From Pseudobutyrivibrio sp. MD2005 (GTDB lineage: Bacteria > Bacillota > Clostridia > Lachnospirales > Lachnospiraceae), in assembly GCF_000621865.1 (NCBI RefSeq), contig NZ_KK211359.1:216592-280591 (forward strand): a stretch of DNA of 64,000 nt. Reading direction: 5' to 3'. Position 1 is the first letter of the stretch. Each line of letters opens with the position of its first letter. Shown here one piece after another: positions 34,631 to 42,980 of this stretch. The position numbers and the translations under genes are program-made. The notes beneath the pieces were generated by a model. It saw nothing but the letters and a program-made list of their open reading frames with translations, was not told the DNA's origin and ran no database searches.

Positions 34631-35617
34631 ATGAGCGATTTTTCTTTAACTATAAATATTCCTTCAGAACATATTGATAACATATTCGGTCAGTTTGATA
34701 AGAATATCAAAACAATCGAAAAGGGAATGGAAATTTCATTTATTCCCAGAGATGATTCAATAAAGGTTGTGGGTGAGAAAAGCCACGTTGAACACGGAAT
34801 AGTTGTTGTAGACGAGCTTTTATCACTTTCTAAAAAGGGAAATATTATAACTACTCAGGATGTAAACTATATAATGTCAATCGAACAAGAAAAAATAATT
34901 AGTCATGATGTGTCAGAGGCTAGAGGCGAAATCATTTGCCATACCACAACTGGTAAGCCTGTTGCACCTAAGACTTTGGGACAGAAGAAATATGTAGACG
35001 CCATCTCCGATAATATGATTGTTTTCGGAGTTGGTCCTGCAGGTACAGGAAAAACATATCTTGCAATGGCTAAGGCCATTACAGCCTTTAAAAACGAAGA
35101 AGTTTCTAGGATTATCCTCACTAGACCTGCAATTGAAGCAGGGGAAAAACTTGGATTTTTACCAGGAGATTTACAAAGTAAGGTAGATCCATATCTTCGC
35201 CCATTATATGATGCTCTTTATCAAATTATGGGTGCTGAATCATTTCAGCGTAATATGGAAAAAGGTCTTATTGAGGTTGCACCTCTTGCATACATGCGAG
35301 GCCGCACCTTGGACAATGCTTTCATCATTCTTGATGAGGCCCAGAACACAACACCTGCACAGATGAAGATGTTCCTTACTAGAATTGGTTTTGGTTCAAA
35401 GGCAGTCATCACAGGAGATAAGACTCAGAAGGATTTACCTAGCGGCGTAAAATCAGGTCTTGATGATGCCATGAGTGTTCTTAAAAACATTGATGATATC
35501 AAAATCTGCAATCTTGATGCAAAAGATGTTGTAAGACATCCACTTGTTCAGAAGATTGTTAACGCCTACGAGGTTCACGACAAAAAGCTTGAAAGCAGAA
35601 ATAAAAGGACAAAATAA
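34631..35617 (+). CDS. phoH: PhoH-family ATPase
   Basis: A 328-residue PhoH/YbeZ-type P-loop ATPase linked to RNA metabolism and the YbeY pathway. A small KH-like N-terminal region (1-100) precedes the ATPase with Walker A GVGPAGTGKTYLAMA near 137-151 and Walker B AFIILDEAQNTTPAQ near 233-247. The order phoH, (pgpH), ybeY is conserved in Gram-positives and supports the assignment. It starts two bases after the phosphorylase stop and abuts the next gene directly. Confidence 0.95.
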   Translation: MSDFSLTINIPSEHIDNIFGQFDKNIKTIEKGMEISFIPRDDSIKVVGEKSHVEHGIVVVDELLSLSKKGNIITTQDVNYIMSIEQEKIISHDVSEARGEIICHTTTGKPVAPKTLGQKKYVDAISDNMIVFGVGPAGTGKTYLAMAKAITAFKNEEVSRIILTRPAIEAGEKLGFLPGDLQSKVDPYLRPLYDALYQIMGAESFQRNMEKGLIEVAPLAYMRGRTLDNAFIILDEAQNTTPAQMKMFLTRIGFGSKAVITGDKTQKDLPSGVKSGLDDAMSVLKNIDDIKICNLDAKDVVRHPLVQKIVNAYEVHDKKLESRNKRTK

Positions 35618-36823
35618 ATGATTCACACAAATAGATTTTCTACAATGAGGATTATTTACTCAATAGCTATAGCATTTATTTTTATCCTTGCAAACACTTT
35701 AATGTGTTCCTTGGCTTCTGTTTTGATTGATAGATATATTTGCATTATTGCTATTAATATTTGTTTCTTTTGCTTGTTTTTATTGCTTATTATTAGAAAC
35801 CGATTAGAAGGGCGATTGCCGGAGTTTAATTATATTTCTTATGGCAAAATAGCGGTTGTTGTATTGATTGACTGGGCAATCACAATAATATGCGGTGCTG
35901 CAGTGCCAAATTTTTTTGCGCCGCTTATTGTTCTTCCGGTGATAGCAAGTGCAGTTTTTGACGAAGGATTAACCAACACTTTTGGTTTGTATTTAGTGCT
36001 GATATTATCATTATGTTATGACTATGACGTTAATCTGGTTTTATGCTATACCACAATGATTCTATTTGGCGCAGCTATTGCTCATTTTTTCAAGAGCAAA
36101 GAAACAATCAAGAGCCTGTATGCGCTTTTGATTATGCTTGCGATTACCACAATGGTTTCCAGCATATTTTATTATTTTGATTTTACAGAGCTTACTCTTT
36201 CTGTATTTATATTTGGCATGATTAGCGGATTGGTTGCATGCGGCATTACGGTGGTAGTATTACCTATACTAAATCATTTTGTGCAACAATCTCAAGAAAT
36301 TGTATATGAACGCTTTTTAGAAGAGGACTTTATATTGTATAATGAGGTTCGACAGTTTTCTATGATTGAGTTCAAACATGCTTCAAGACTTGCTCGTCTT
36401 GCTAGAAAGTGCGCAGAGGCAATCAATGCTAATTACAGGCTTGCGGAGTGTGGCGGTTTTTACTACAGGCTTGGCAAAATCGAAGGTGAGCCTATCATTG
36501 ATAATGCCATTAAGCTTGCTAACAATTATTGTTTGCCAAATGATGTTATTCAGCTTTTATCTGAATACGGTGGCATCGTATCGCTGCCTAGTTCCAGAGA
36601 GTCAGCCATTGTTCATATGGTAGATTCAGTGTTAACCAAGGTTGAGCTTTTTGATCAAGATTCAATGACAAGTACATGGAATCAAAATATGGTAATCTAT
36701 CAAACTATTAACGAGCTTTCACAAAAAGGCTTTTATGATAATTCAGGGCTTACCATGAATCAGTTTTTGACAATACGTGAAATTCTGGCAAATGAGGATA
36801 TTTTAAATGACAGTTTATATTGA
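35618..36823 (+). CDS. Degenerate PgpH/YqfF-like membrane protein with broken HD motif
   Basis: A 401-residue protein at the exact place where Gram-positives carry pgpH (yqfF), the c-di-AMP phosphodiesterase between phoH and ybeY. It has about seven membrane helices (residues 10-225) and a C-terminal region laid out like an HD domain. The segment that should read YHDIGK reads YYRLGK (residues 282-287), so the metal-binding His-Asp is gone. The large extracellular 7TMR-HDED sensor domain of PgpH is missing too. An upstream FKHASRLARLA still mirrors the first HD helix. It overlaps ybeY by 17 bases and is intact as an ORF, so it is probably a retained non-catalytic relative. Confidence 0.65.
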   Translation: MIHTNRFSTMRIIYSIAIAFIFILANTLMCSLASVLIDRYICIIAINICFFCLFLLLIIRNRLEGRLPEFNYISYGKIAVVVLIDWAITIICGAAVPNFFAPLIVLPVIASAVFDEGLTNTFGLYLVLILSLCYDYDVNLVLCYTTMILFGAAIAHFFKSKETIKSLYALLIMLAITTMVSSIFYYFDFTELTLSVFIFGMISGLVACGITVVVLPILNHFVQQSQEIVYERFLEEDFILYNEVRQFSMIEFKHASRLARLARKCAEAINANYRLAECGGFYYRLGKIEGEPIIDNAIKLANNYCLPNDVIQLLSEYGGIVSLPSSRESAIVHMVDSVLTKVELFDQDSMTSTWNQNMVIYQTINELSQKGFYDNSGLTMNQFLTIREILANEDILNDSLY

Positions 36824-37304
36824 AAATGAATGTGAAGTAAACTTTGATTTTGATTATGAGAAAATTGCAAAGGATGTTATAAACACCGCAATTGACTTCG
36901 TTAAGTTTCCATTTGAATCTGAGGTAAGTATTACAATTACTAACGATTCAGGCATTCAAGTTATTAATAAAGAATTTAGAGAAATCGATGCTCCAACTGA
37001 TGTTTTATCTTTTCCAATGATAGAATACCCAGAAGCTGCTGATTTTTCTGAAATAGAAGAGAACGATGATTTGTTCAATCCAGAGTCTGGTGAAGTAATC
37101 TTAGGGGATATTGTTTTAAATATCGATAGAATCTACAAACAGGCAGAAGATTTTGGACATTCTGTTCTTAGAGAATACGCTTTTCTTATAGCGCATAGTA
37201 TGTTACATTTATTTGGGTTTGACCATATGACTGATGCAGAGGCAGAAGTTATGGAAAATAAACAAAGAGAAATCCTTGATATTCTTGGAATTTCTCGAGA
37301 CTAA
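36807..37304 (+). CDS. ybeY: Endoribonuclease YbeY
   Basis: Zinc-dependent single-strand RNase for 16S rRNA 3'-end maturation and ribosome quality control. The 165-residue product carries the UPF0054 metal site HSMLHLFGFDHM (HxxxHxxGxDH) near residues 131-142 and the preceding LGDIVLNID strand. The start ATG 36807 lies inside the end of the preceding gene, which indicates translational coupling. Confidence 0.96.
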   Translation: MTVYIENECEVNFDFDYEKIAKDVINTAIDFVKFPFESEVSITITNDSGIQVINKEFREIDAPTDVLSFPMIEYPEAADFSEIEENDDLFNPESGEVILGDIVLNIDRIYKQAEDFGHSVLREYAFLIAHSMLHLFGFDHMTDAEAEVMENKQREILDILGISRD

Positions 37305-37324
37305 TGAAAAGGAGAAACTAATCA

Positions 37325-38467
37325 ATGAAAAAACAATTAGTATCCGCTTTGCTTGTCCTTTCAATGGCAACATCTTTAATCGCATGTGGAAAAAAAGAGG
37401 AGGAAGAAATTGTTGACAGTGCTAACGCTACTGCTACAGAGGAGCAGGTAGAGCCTGTTGATGATTCAGCTGCATTTTGGGATCAGGTTTCTGAAGACGG
37501 AAAGGTACGTAGCTATTTAACTGGAGATTGGGTTGATGCAGAATATGGTAGACAGCGTCCAGTTGCAGTTATGATTGAAAATACTAAGGCTTGCTTACCA
37601 CAGTATGGTATCGCAAATGCAGGTGTTATTTACGAGTGCGTTGTTGAAGGTGGCATCACACGTATGATGGCTATTTTTGATGATTACTCAGGATTAGACA
37701 GAATCGGTAACATCCGTAGTTCACGTCCTTACTTCGTATATTTCGCAAGTGAGTATGATGCAATTTATATGCATGCAGGTGGTAACCCAGCAGCTTTCGA
37801 GCTTATCGATGATAAGAATCTTGTAGACAACCTCAACGCTCTTACATTAGAGGGCAAGAAGGGAAGCAGCGCTGCATTCAGAACAGGTACATCAGAGCAT
37901 ACACTTTACACTAACTCAGATGGTATCGATATCGGTATTGAAAAGATGAAGTATAGCACAGAGCTTCCTTCTAATTACGAGCCACACTTCAAGTTTGCTG
38001 AAAATGGCAACACTCTTGAAAATGGTGAAGATTGCGAAGCAGTTCAGCTTTACTATTACACAAATAAGCCTTATTGGATTTACAATGAGGATGATGGACT
38101 TTACTACAGATATGAGTTCAACCAGAAGCAGGTTGATGCTATCACAGGCGAGCAGTTAACAGCTAAGAACATCATCATTCAGGATGTAGCTTGGTTCACA
38201 TACACTGGTTCTCAGTATCTTGGATACCTTCTTTCATTCAACACAGGTACAGGTAAGTACATCACAAATGGCAAGATGGTAGATATCGTTTGGTCTAAGG
38301 ATGCTGATACAGAAGTTACACATTACTACTACAAGGATAGCGGCGAAGAAATCCAGTTAAATGTTGGTCAGACATGGATTCAGGCTTGCCAGGGTAGCGG
38401 TGAAGGTGATTTCACAGATGACAACGAGTATTACGCAGATAAATCAAAATTTAGTAAGGCAAAATAA
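37325..38467 (+). CDS. DUF3048 lipoprotein (YerB-like)
   Basis: A 380-residue secreted lipoprotein. A signal peptide (residues 1-20) ends at lipobox LIAC with Cys21, followed by a Glu-rich linker. The DUF3048 region is recognisable: RPVAVMIENTKACLPQYGIANAGVIYE near 78-104, ITRMMAIFDDY, IGNIRSSRPYFV near 135. A C-terminal domain follows with DVAWFTYTGSQY and WSKDADTEVTHYY. The family includes B. subtilis YerB; the molecular role is unknown. SD AAAGGAG is upstream of ATG 37325. Confidence 0.9.
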   Translation: MKKQLVSALLVLSMATSLIACGKKEEEEIVDSANATATEEQVEPVDDSAAFWDQVSEDGKVRSYLTGDWVDAEYGRQRPVAVMIENTKACLPQYGIANAGVIYECVVEGGITRMMAIFDDYSGLDRIGNIRSSRPYFVYFASEYDAIYMHAGGNPAAFELIDDKNLVDNLNALTLEGKKGSSAAFRTGTSEHTLYTNSDGIDIGIEKMKYSTELPSNYEPHFKFAENGNTLENGEDCEAVQLYYYTNKPYWIYNEDDGLYYRYEFNQKQVDAITGEQLTAKNIIIQDVAWFTYTGSQYLGYLLSFNTGTGKYITNGKMVDIVWSKDADTEVTHYYYKDSGEEIQLNVGQTWIQACQGSGEGDFTDDNEYYADKSKFSKAK

Positions 38468-38474
38468 TTAGTTT

Positions 38475-40157
38475 ATGAGAGGAAGAAACAGGAAGAGCGA
38501 TGCCAGTTTCTTAATGCAGGGAAGTATCCTTGCTATGGCCTCAATCATTAGCCGTATTGTGGGACTCATTTATAGAATCCCACTTACGGCTACTATTGGG
38601 GATACAGGAAATGATTATTACGGTACCGCTTATGAAATTTACAATATAATATTACTTATATCCTCGTACAGTATACCGCTTGCAGTTTCAAAGCTTGTTT
38701 CTGCAAGAATAGCCAAAGGGCACGTTAGAGACGCAAACAAAGTTTTGCACGGAGCCCTTCTTTTTGCGTTTATAAGTGGAGGTGTTGCCTCCCTCATAGT
38801 ATATTTTGGTGCAGAGTTTTTTACGGGAACATTACTTAAGACACCTTTATCAGCAATTGCTCTTAAGGTACTTGCTCCAACACTTTTAGTTGTTGCGCTT
38901 TTAGGTGTTTTTAGAGGTTTTTTCCAAGGATTAGGAACTATGATTCCTAGCGCAATTTCGCAGATTGGAGAGCAGATTGTAAATGCTATCGTATCCGTAG
39001 TTGCTGCTAAGATACTTTTTGATTATGGTAAAAAGGTTGGTGGCGTATTAGGAAACGTCCACAGATATTCTGCAGCATATGGTGCGGCTGGTGGTACTCT
39101 TGGTACATCTACAGGTGCAGCCTTTGCATTATTATTTATCCTGTTTATATACTTTGCTTTTAGAAAAGTATTTAACAAAATGCTAAAAAGGGATAGACAT
39201 AAGCATTTTGAAAGTTATGTTGATGTCTTACCAGTATTAATTATGACTATTATACCTGTACTATTAAGTACTACGGTTTATAATATAAGCTCAATTATTG
39301 ATCAGGGATTTTTCAAGAATATTGCAACAATTCAGGGGTATGATGTAGACACAATCAGTAAGTACTGGGGTGTCTTTGCAGGTAAGTACAAGGTACTAAT
39401 TAATGTACCACTTGCAATAGCATCATCTATGGCAGCTTCCACTGTACCTAGTCTTACAGCTGCATTTCACTCTAATGATATGGAGCTTGTGAAAAAGCAG
39501 ATCAATATGGCTAACAGATTTGTTATGGTAATAGCATTCCCATGCTCTGTGGGACTTATGGTATTGGCTTCGCCAATTATGCAGCTCTTGTTTAATGATA
39601 GCGAAAAGACTACAGCTATGATGCTTGTAGTTGGTGGCTGTTCAGTTGTATTTTATTCATTATCAACTCTATCAAATGGTATCTTGCAGGGTATCGATAG
39701 AATGACAACTCCAGTAAAAAATGCTGTTATTGCATTAGTTGCGCATATTGTATTGCTATTTGTTTTGATGGAATTATTCCATCTTCATATTTACGCAGTA
39801 ATTATTGCAAATGCATTTTACGCATTACTTATGTGTTATCTTAATCAATCTGCAGTTCTTAGATATTCAGGTGCAACACTGGATGTTAAAAAGGTGGTAC
39901 TAGCACCTCTTGAAGCATCTGTTATTATGGGTGTTGTTGTTTATTTGGTTTATCATATGTTAGATGCTGTATTTGCGTTGTTTATGTCAGCTAGAGCAAG
40001 CAATTTCTTTGGCTGTGTATTTTCAATAACTCTTGGTATCATCGTTTATTTTATCGCGTTATTGTTATTTAGAGGGCTTGATGAAGAAACGATTCTTAGA
40101 TTCCCTGGAGGAAATAAACTTTGCAATATAGCATATTCATTACATTTATTGAGGTAG
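38475..40157 (+). CDS. MATE/MVF-type polysaccharide or lipid II flippase
   Basis: A 560-residue protein with about 14 membrane helices from the MurJ/SpoVB/oligosaccharide flippase group. The N-terminus (MASIISRIVGLIYRIPLTATIGDTGNDYYGTAY) is typical of SpoVB/YtgP-like proteins that move lipid-linked wall precursors or polysaccharide units outward. The position among envelope genes suits lipid II flipping, but several paralogues usually exist, so the substrate is not settled. It starts 7 bases after the DUF3048 gene. Confidence 0.88.
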   Translation: MRGRNRKSDASFLMQGSILAMASIISRIVGLIYRIPLTATIGDTGNDYYGTAYEIYNIILLISSYSIPLAVSKLVSARIAKGHVRDANKVLHGALLFAFISGGVASLIVYFGAEFFTGTLLKTPLSAIALKVLAPTLLVVALLGVFRGFFQGLGTMIPSAISQIGEQIVNAIVSVVAAKILFDYGKKVGGVLGNVHRYSAAYGAAGGTLGTSTGAAFALLFILFIYFAFRKVFNKMLKRDRHKHFESYVDVLPVLIMTIIPVLLSTTVYNISSIIDQGFFKNIATIQGYDVDTISKYWGVFAGKYKVLINVPLAIASSMAASTVPSLTAAFHSNDMELVKKQINMANRFVMVIAFPCSVGLMVLASPIMQLLFNDSEKTTAMMLVVGGCSVVFYSLSTLSNGILQGIDRMTTPVKNAVIALVAHIVLLFVLMELFHLHIYAVIIANAFYALLMCYLNQSAVLRYSGATLDVKKVVLAPLEASVIMGVVVYLVYHMLDAVFALFMSARASNFFGCVFSITLGIIVYFIALLLFRGLDEETILRFPGGNKLCNIAYSLHLLR

Positions 40158-40161
40158 TTCT

Positions 40162-41370
40162 ATGAATACAGATGAAAAGCTTTATGACGTTTGTATAGTT
40201 GGAGCTGGATTTTCAGGACTTGTTCTCGCAATCAAACTTGCGAGGGCAGGTCTTTTGGTATGTCTAGTGGATTTAAATAGAGTGGTAGGTCGAAAGATTC
40301 TTTCAACAGGTAATGGTAGATGTAATTTTACTAACAGTAGAATGAATAGCGAATACTTCTATAGCAATGGAAGCTTAGATTTCATCACTGATAATCATGA
40401 GGAAATTAGGGCATTTTTTAGAGAACTTGGTGTTTTTGATAAGGATTTAGATGGATATTATTATCCTGTTACTAATCAGGCTAAAACAATCAGAGAGGCT
40501 CTTGAAAATGAAATTGATAGTCTTTCTATAGATGTGTATCTCGACAACAGAGTTACAGATATTGCATCCACCGATACTTTTAAAGTTACAACTACACGAA
40601 ACATTATTAATTCAAAGAAGGTTGTAATTGCATCTGGTGGTCTTAGTGCAGCCACTTTAGGTTCTTCTAAAATAGGCTATAAAATGGCTACAAAATTTGG
40701 AATGAAAGTAACAAAGCTTGCTCCATCTTTAGTTGGTGCAACATCAAATGAAATCTGCTTAAAGGATTTAGCTGGAGTTAGGGCTTATGGAAAAGTCAAT
40801 TATAGAGGCCATGAATGCGAAGGAGAAATCCAGTTCAACAAGGATGGTGTTTCTGGTTATCCTGTAATGTGCGTTAGTAGATTTATCGGTTTTGATGAGT
40901 TAAACAAAAATCTTTCAGATATTTCTATAGATTTCATACCATATTTATCAAAGGAAGAGCTTCAAGAAGAGCTTAAGAAGCGTTTTGCCACAAAGGGTGA
41001 AAGATCAGTGCTCGCTTCGCTTGTTGGCTTATGTAATGAAAAAGCCATTGATGTTGTAGTTAGTTATGCAAGAATCTACGGAGATACTGCAGTGAAAAAA
41101 TTGGATGAGGAAGATATTGAAAATCTAACTCATTATTTCAAAAATTTCCCTATCAGAATTACTGGTACAAAGGGCTTTGATCATTCTCAGGTTACAGCCG
41201 GAGGTGTTGATTTAAATGACATCGATTTAAGCTCCATGGAATCAAAGAAACAAAAGGGCCTGTATTTCATAGGTGAAGTATTAGATGTTGATGGTATATG
41301 TGGCGGATATAATCTTTCCTTTGCATATACATCGGCAACAATAGCAGCGAATCATATTAAAGGTGAATAG
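40162..41370 (+). CDS. HI0933/BaiN-type flavoprotein
   Basis: A 402-residue NAD(P)/FAD-dependent oxidoreductase of the HI0933 family. The N-terminal Rossmann FAD site VGAGFSGLVLAIKLA spans about residues 11-25; it is followed by GRKILSTGNGRCNFTN, the family hallmark, and a C-terminal GEVLDVDGICGGYNL FAD block. Family names such as BaiN come from bile-acid work on clostridia, but the activity of most members is unproven. It ends directly at the start of a second flavoprotein. Confidence 0.88.
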   Translation: MNTDEKLYDVCIVGAGFSGLVLAIKLARAGLLVCLVDLNRVVGRKILSTGNGRCNFTNSRMNSEYFYSNGSLDFITDNHEEIRAFFRELGVFDKDLDGYYYPVTNQAKTIREALENEIDSLSIDVYLDNRVTDIASTDTFKVTTTRNIINSKKVVIASGGLSAATLGSSKIGYKMATKFGMKVTKLAPSLVGATSNEICLKDLAGVRAYGKVNYRGHECEGEIQFNKDGVSGYPVMCVSRFIGFDELNKNLSDISIDFIPYLSKEELQEELKKRFATKGERSVLASLVGLCNEKAIDVVVSYARIYGDTAVKKLDEEDIENLTHYFKNFPIRITGTKGFDHSQVTAGGVDLNDIDLSSMESKKQKGLYFIGEVLDVDGICGGYNLSFAYTSATIAANHIKGE

Positions 41371-42963
41371 ATGATAAAAATCGATCAAATTAAGCTTAGT
41401 ATAGATGAAGATGAAAGCAAGATTAACAGTCTTGTGGCTAAGAAATTAAGGGTTAAAGAAAACGACATTAAGAGTATTAAGATATTGAAAAAATCAATTG
41501 ATGCCAGGAAAAAGCCTGATATTTACTTTGTATTTTCGATAATTGCTGAGCTTCAAAAGGATATGGAGGCAAAGGTTTTAGATAAGGCAAAAAAGGATAA
41601 TAATATCAATCATTACAATCCTAAAAACTATGAAATGCCTGCTATAGATAGCAAAAATCTTCCTAAGAATCCTCCAATTATTATAGGCGCAGGACCAGCA
41701 GGACTGTTTTGCGCATATATTTTATCACTTAACCATCTCAACCCTATTGTTTTTGAACGAGGCAAAATGGTTGATGATAGGACAAGTGATATTTTAAAGT
41801 TCTGGGAAACAGGCGTACTTAACACATCATCCAATGTACAATTTGGTGAAGGCGGCGCTGGAACATTTTCTGATGGCAAGTTAAACACTCTTGTTAATGA
41901 CAAATTAGGACGCAATAAATTTGTTTTAGAGACATTTGTTAAATTTGGTGCTCCATCGAATATCCTTTATGATTACAAGCCTCATATCGGGACTGATATT
42001 TTAAAGCAGGTTGTTTCGAATATGCGTAAAGAAATTATTTCACTTGGTGGAGAATTTCATTTTGAAACTCAGGTTGATGAGCTTGTTATAGAGGATGGAA
42101 AAGTTAAAGGTGTCAAAGCTAATGGTAAGACATATTTAAGTGACTCAATTGTGCTTGCTATTGGTCACAGTGCAAGAGACACCTTCAAGATGCTATATGA
42201 TACCGGAATTCATATGGAGGCAAAGGATTTTGCGGTAGGCTTTAGAATAGAACATCCTCAGGAAATGATTTCACGTACAATGTATGATGCGGCATTTTCA
42301 AAGCTTCCTCCAGCACCATACAAATTAGCAACAAATCTTTCTAATCAGAGGGGTGTTTATTCCTTCTGTATGTGTCCTGGTGGCTTTGTAGTCAATTCTT
42401 CATCAGAAGAGAATCATTTGGTTGTAAATGGAATGAGCTATTCAAAGCGTGATAGTAAAAACGCAAACAGCGCAATTGTGGTATCTGTAGGTGCTAGAGA
42501 GTTTGATAAAAGCAATCCATTAGCAGGAATTGAATATCAAAGAACAATCGAACATAAAGCATTTACATTATGTGAAGGCAAAATACCTCAGCAGCTCTAT
42601 GGAGATTTTAAAGCTAAGAAGCTGTCTAGTTCATATGGTGGTTTTTCTTCCGAAACTAAAGGAAATGTGGCCTTCGGAATGCTTTCTGATATATTTTCTC
42701 AAGACATTTACCAGTCTTTTATTGACGGCATGGGTATGTTTGGGGCTAAAATAAAAGGGTTCGATAGAGACGATGCAATCCTTTCAGGTGTTGAAAGCCG
42801 AACATCATCTCCAGTTCGAATCAATCGAAATGAATCATTTCAAGCAAATGTAGCTGGATTATTCCCTTGCGGTGAGGGAGCTGGCTACGCAGGTGGCATT
42901 ACATCAGCAGCAATGGATGGAATCAAGGTTGCTGAGGCAGTAGTGTCTCATATAAGTTTATAG
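41371..42963 (+). CDS. FAD-dependent dehydrogenase (COG2509-like)
   Basis: A 530-residue flavoprotein. A small N-terminal alpha/beta domain (about 1-90, with IKSIKILKKSIDARKKPDIYF) precedes the FAD Rossmann motif IIGAGPAGLFCAYILS near 107-122. GEGGAGTFSDGKLNT near 161-175 and the C-terminal GEGAGYAGGITSAAMDGI complete the binding site. The family is widespread in Clostridia as an uncharacterised FAD-dependent dehydrogenase, with no known substrate. It begins one base after the HI0933-type gene and is followed by mutS, so it lies in one long co-directional run. Confidence 0.85.
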   Translation: MIKIDQIKLSIDEDESKINSLVAKKLRVKENDIKSIKILKKSIDARKKPDIYFVFSIIAELQKDMEAKVLDKAKKDNNINHYNPKNYEMPAIDSKNLPKNPPIIIGAGPAGLFCAYILSLNHLNPIVFERGKMVDDRTSDILKFWETGVLNTSSNVQFGEGGAGTFSDGKLNTLVNDKLGRNKFVLETFVKFGAPSNILYDYKPHIGTDILKQVVSNMRKEIISLGGEFHFETQVDELVIEDGKVKGVKANGKTYLSDSIVLAIGHSARDTFKMLYDTGIHMEAKDFAVGFRIEHPQEMISRTMYDAAFSKLPPAPYKLATNLSNQRGVYSFCMCPGGFVVNSSSEENHLVVNGMSYSKRDSKNANSAIVVSVGAREFDKSNPLAGIEYQRTIEHKAFTLCEGKIPQQLYGDFKAKKLSSSYGGFSSETKGNVAFGMLSDIFSQDIYQSFIDGMGMFGAKIKGFDRDDAILSGVESRTSSPVRINRNESFQANVAGLFPCGEGAGYAGGITSAAMDGIKVAEAVVSHISL

Positions 42964-42980
42964 AATAGGTGGGAATATCT

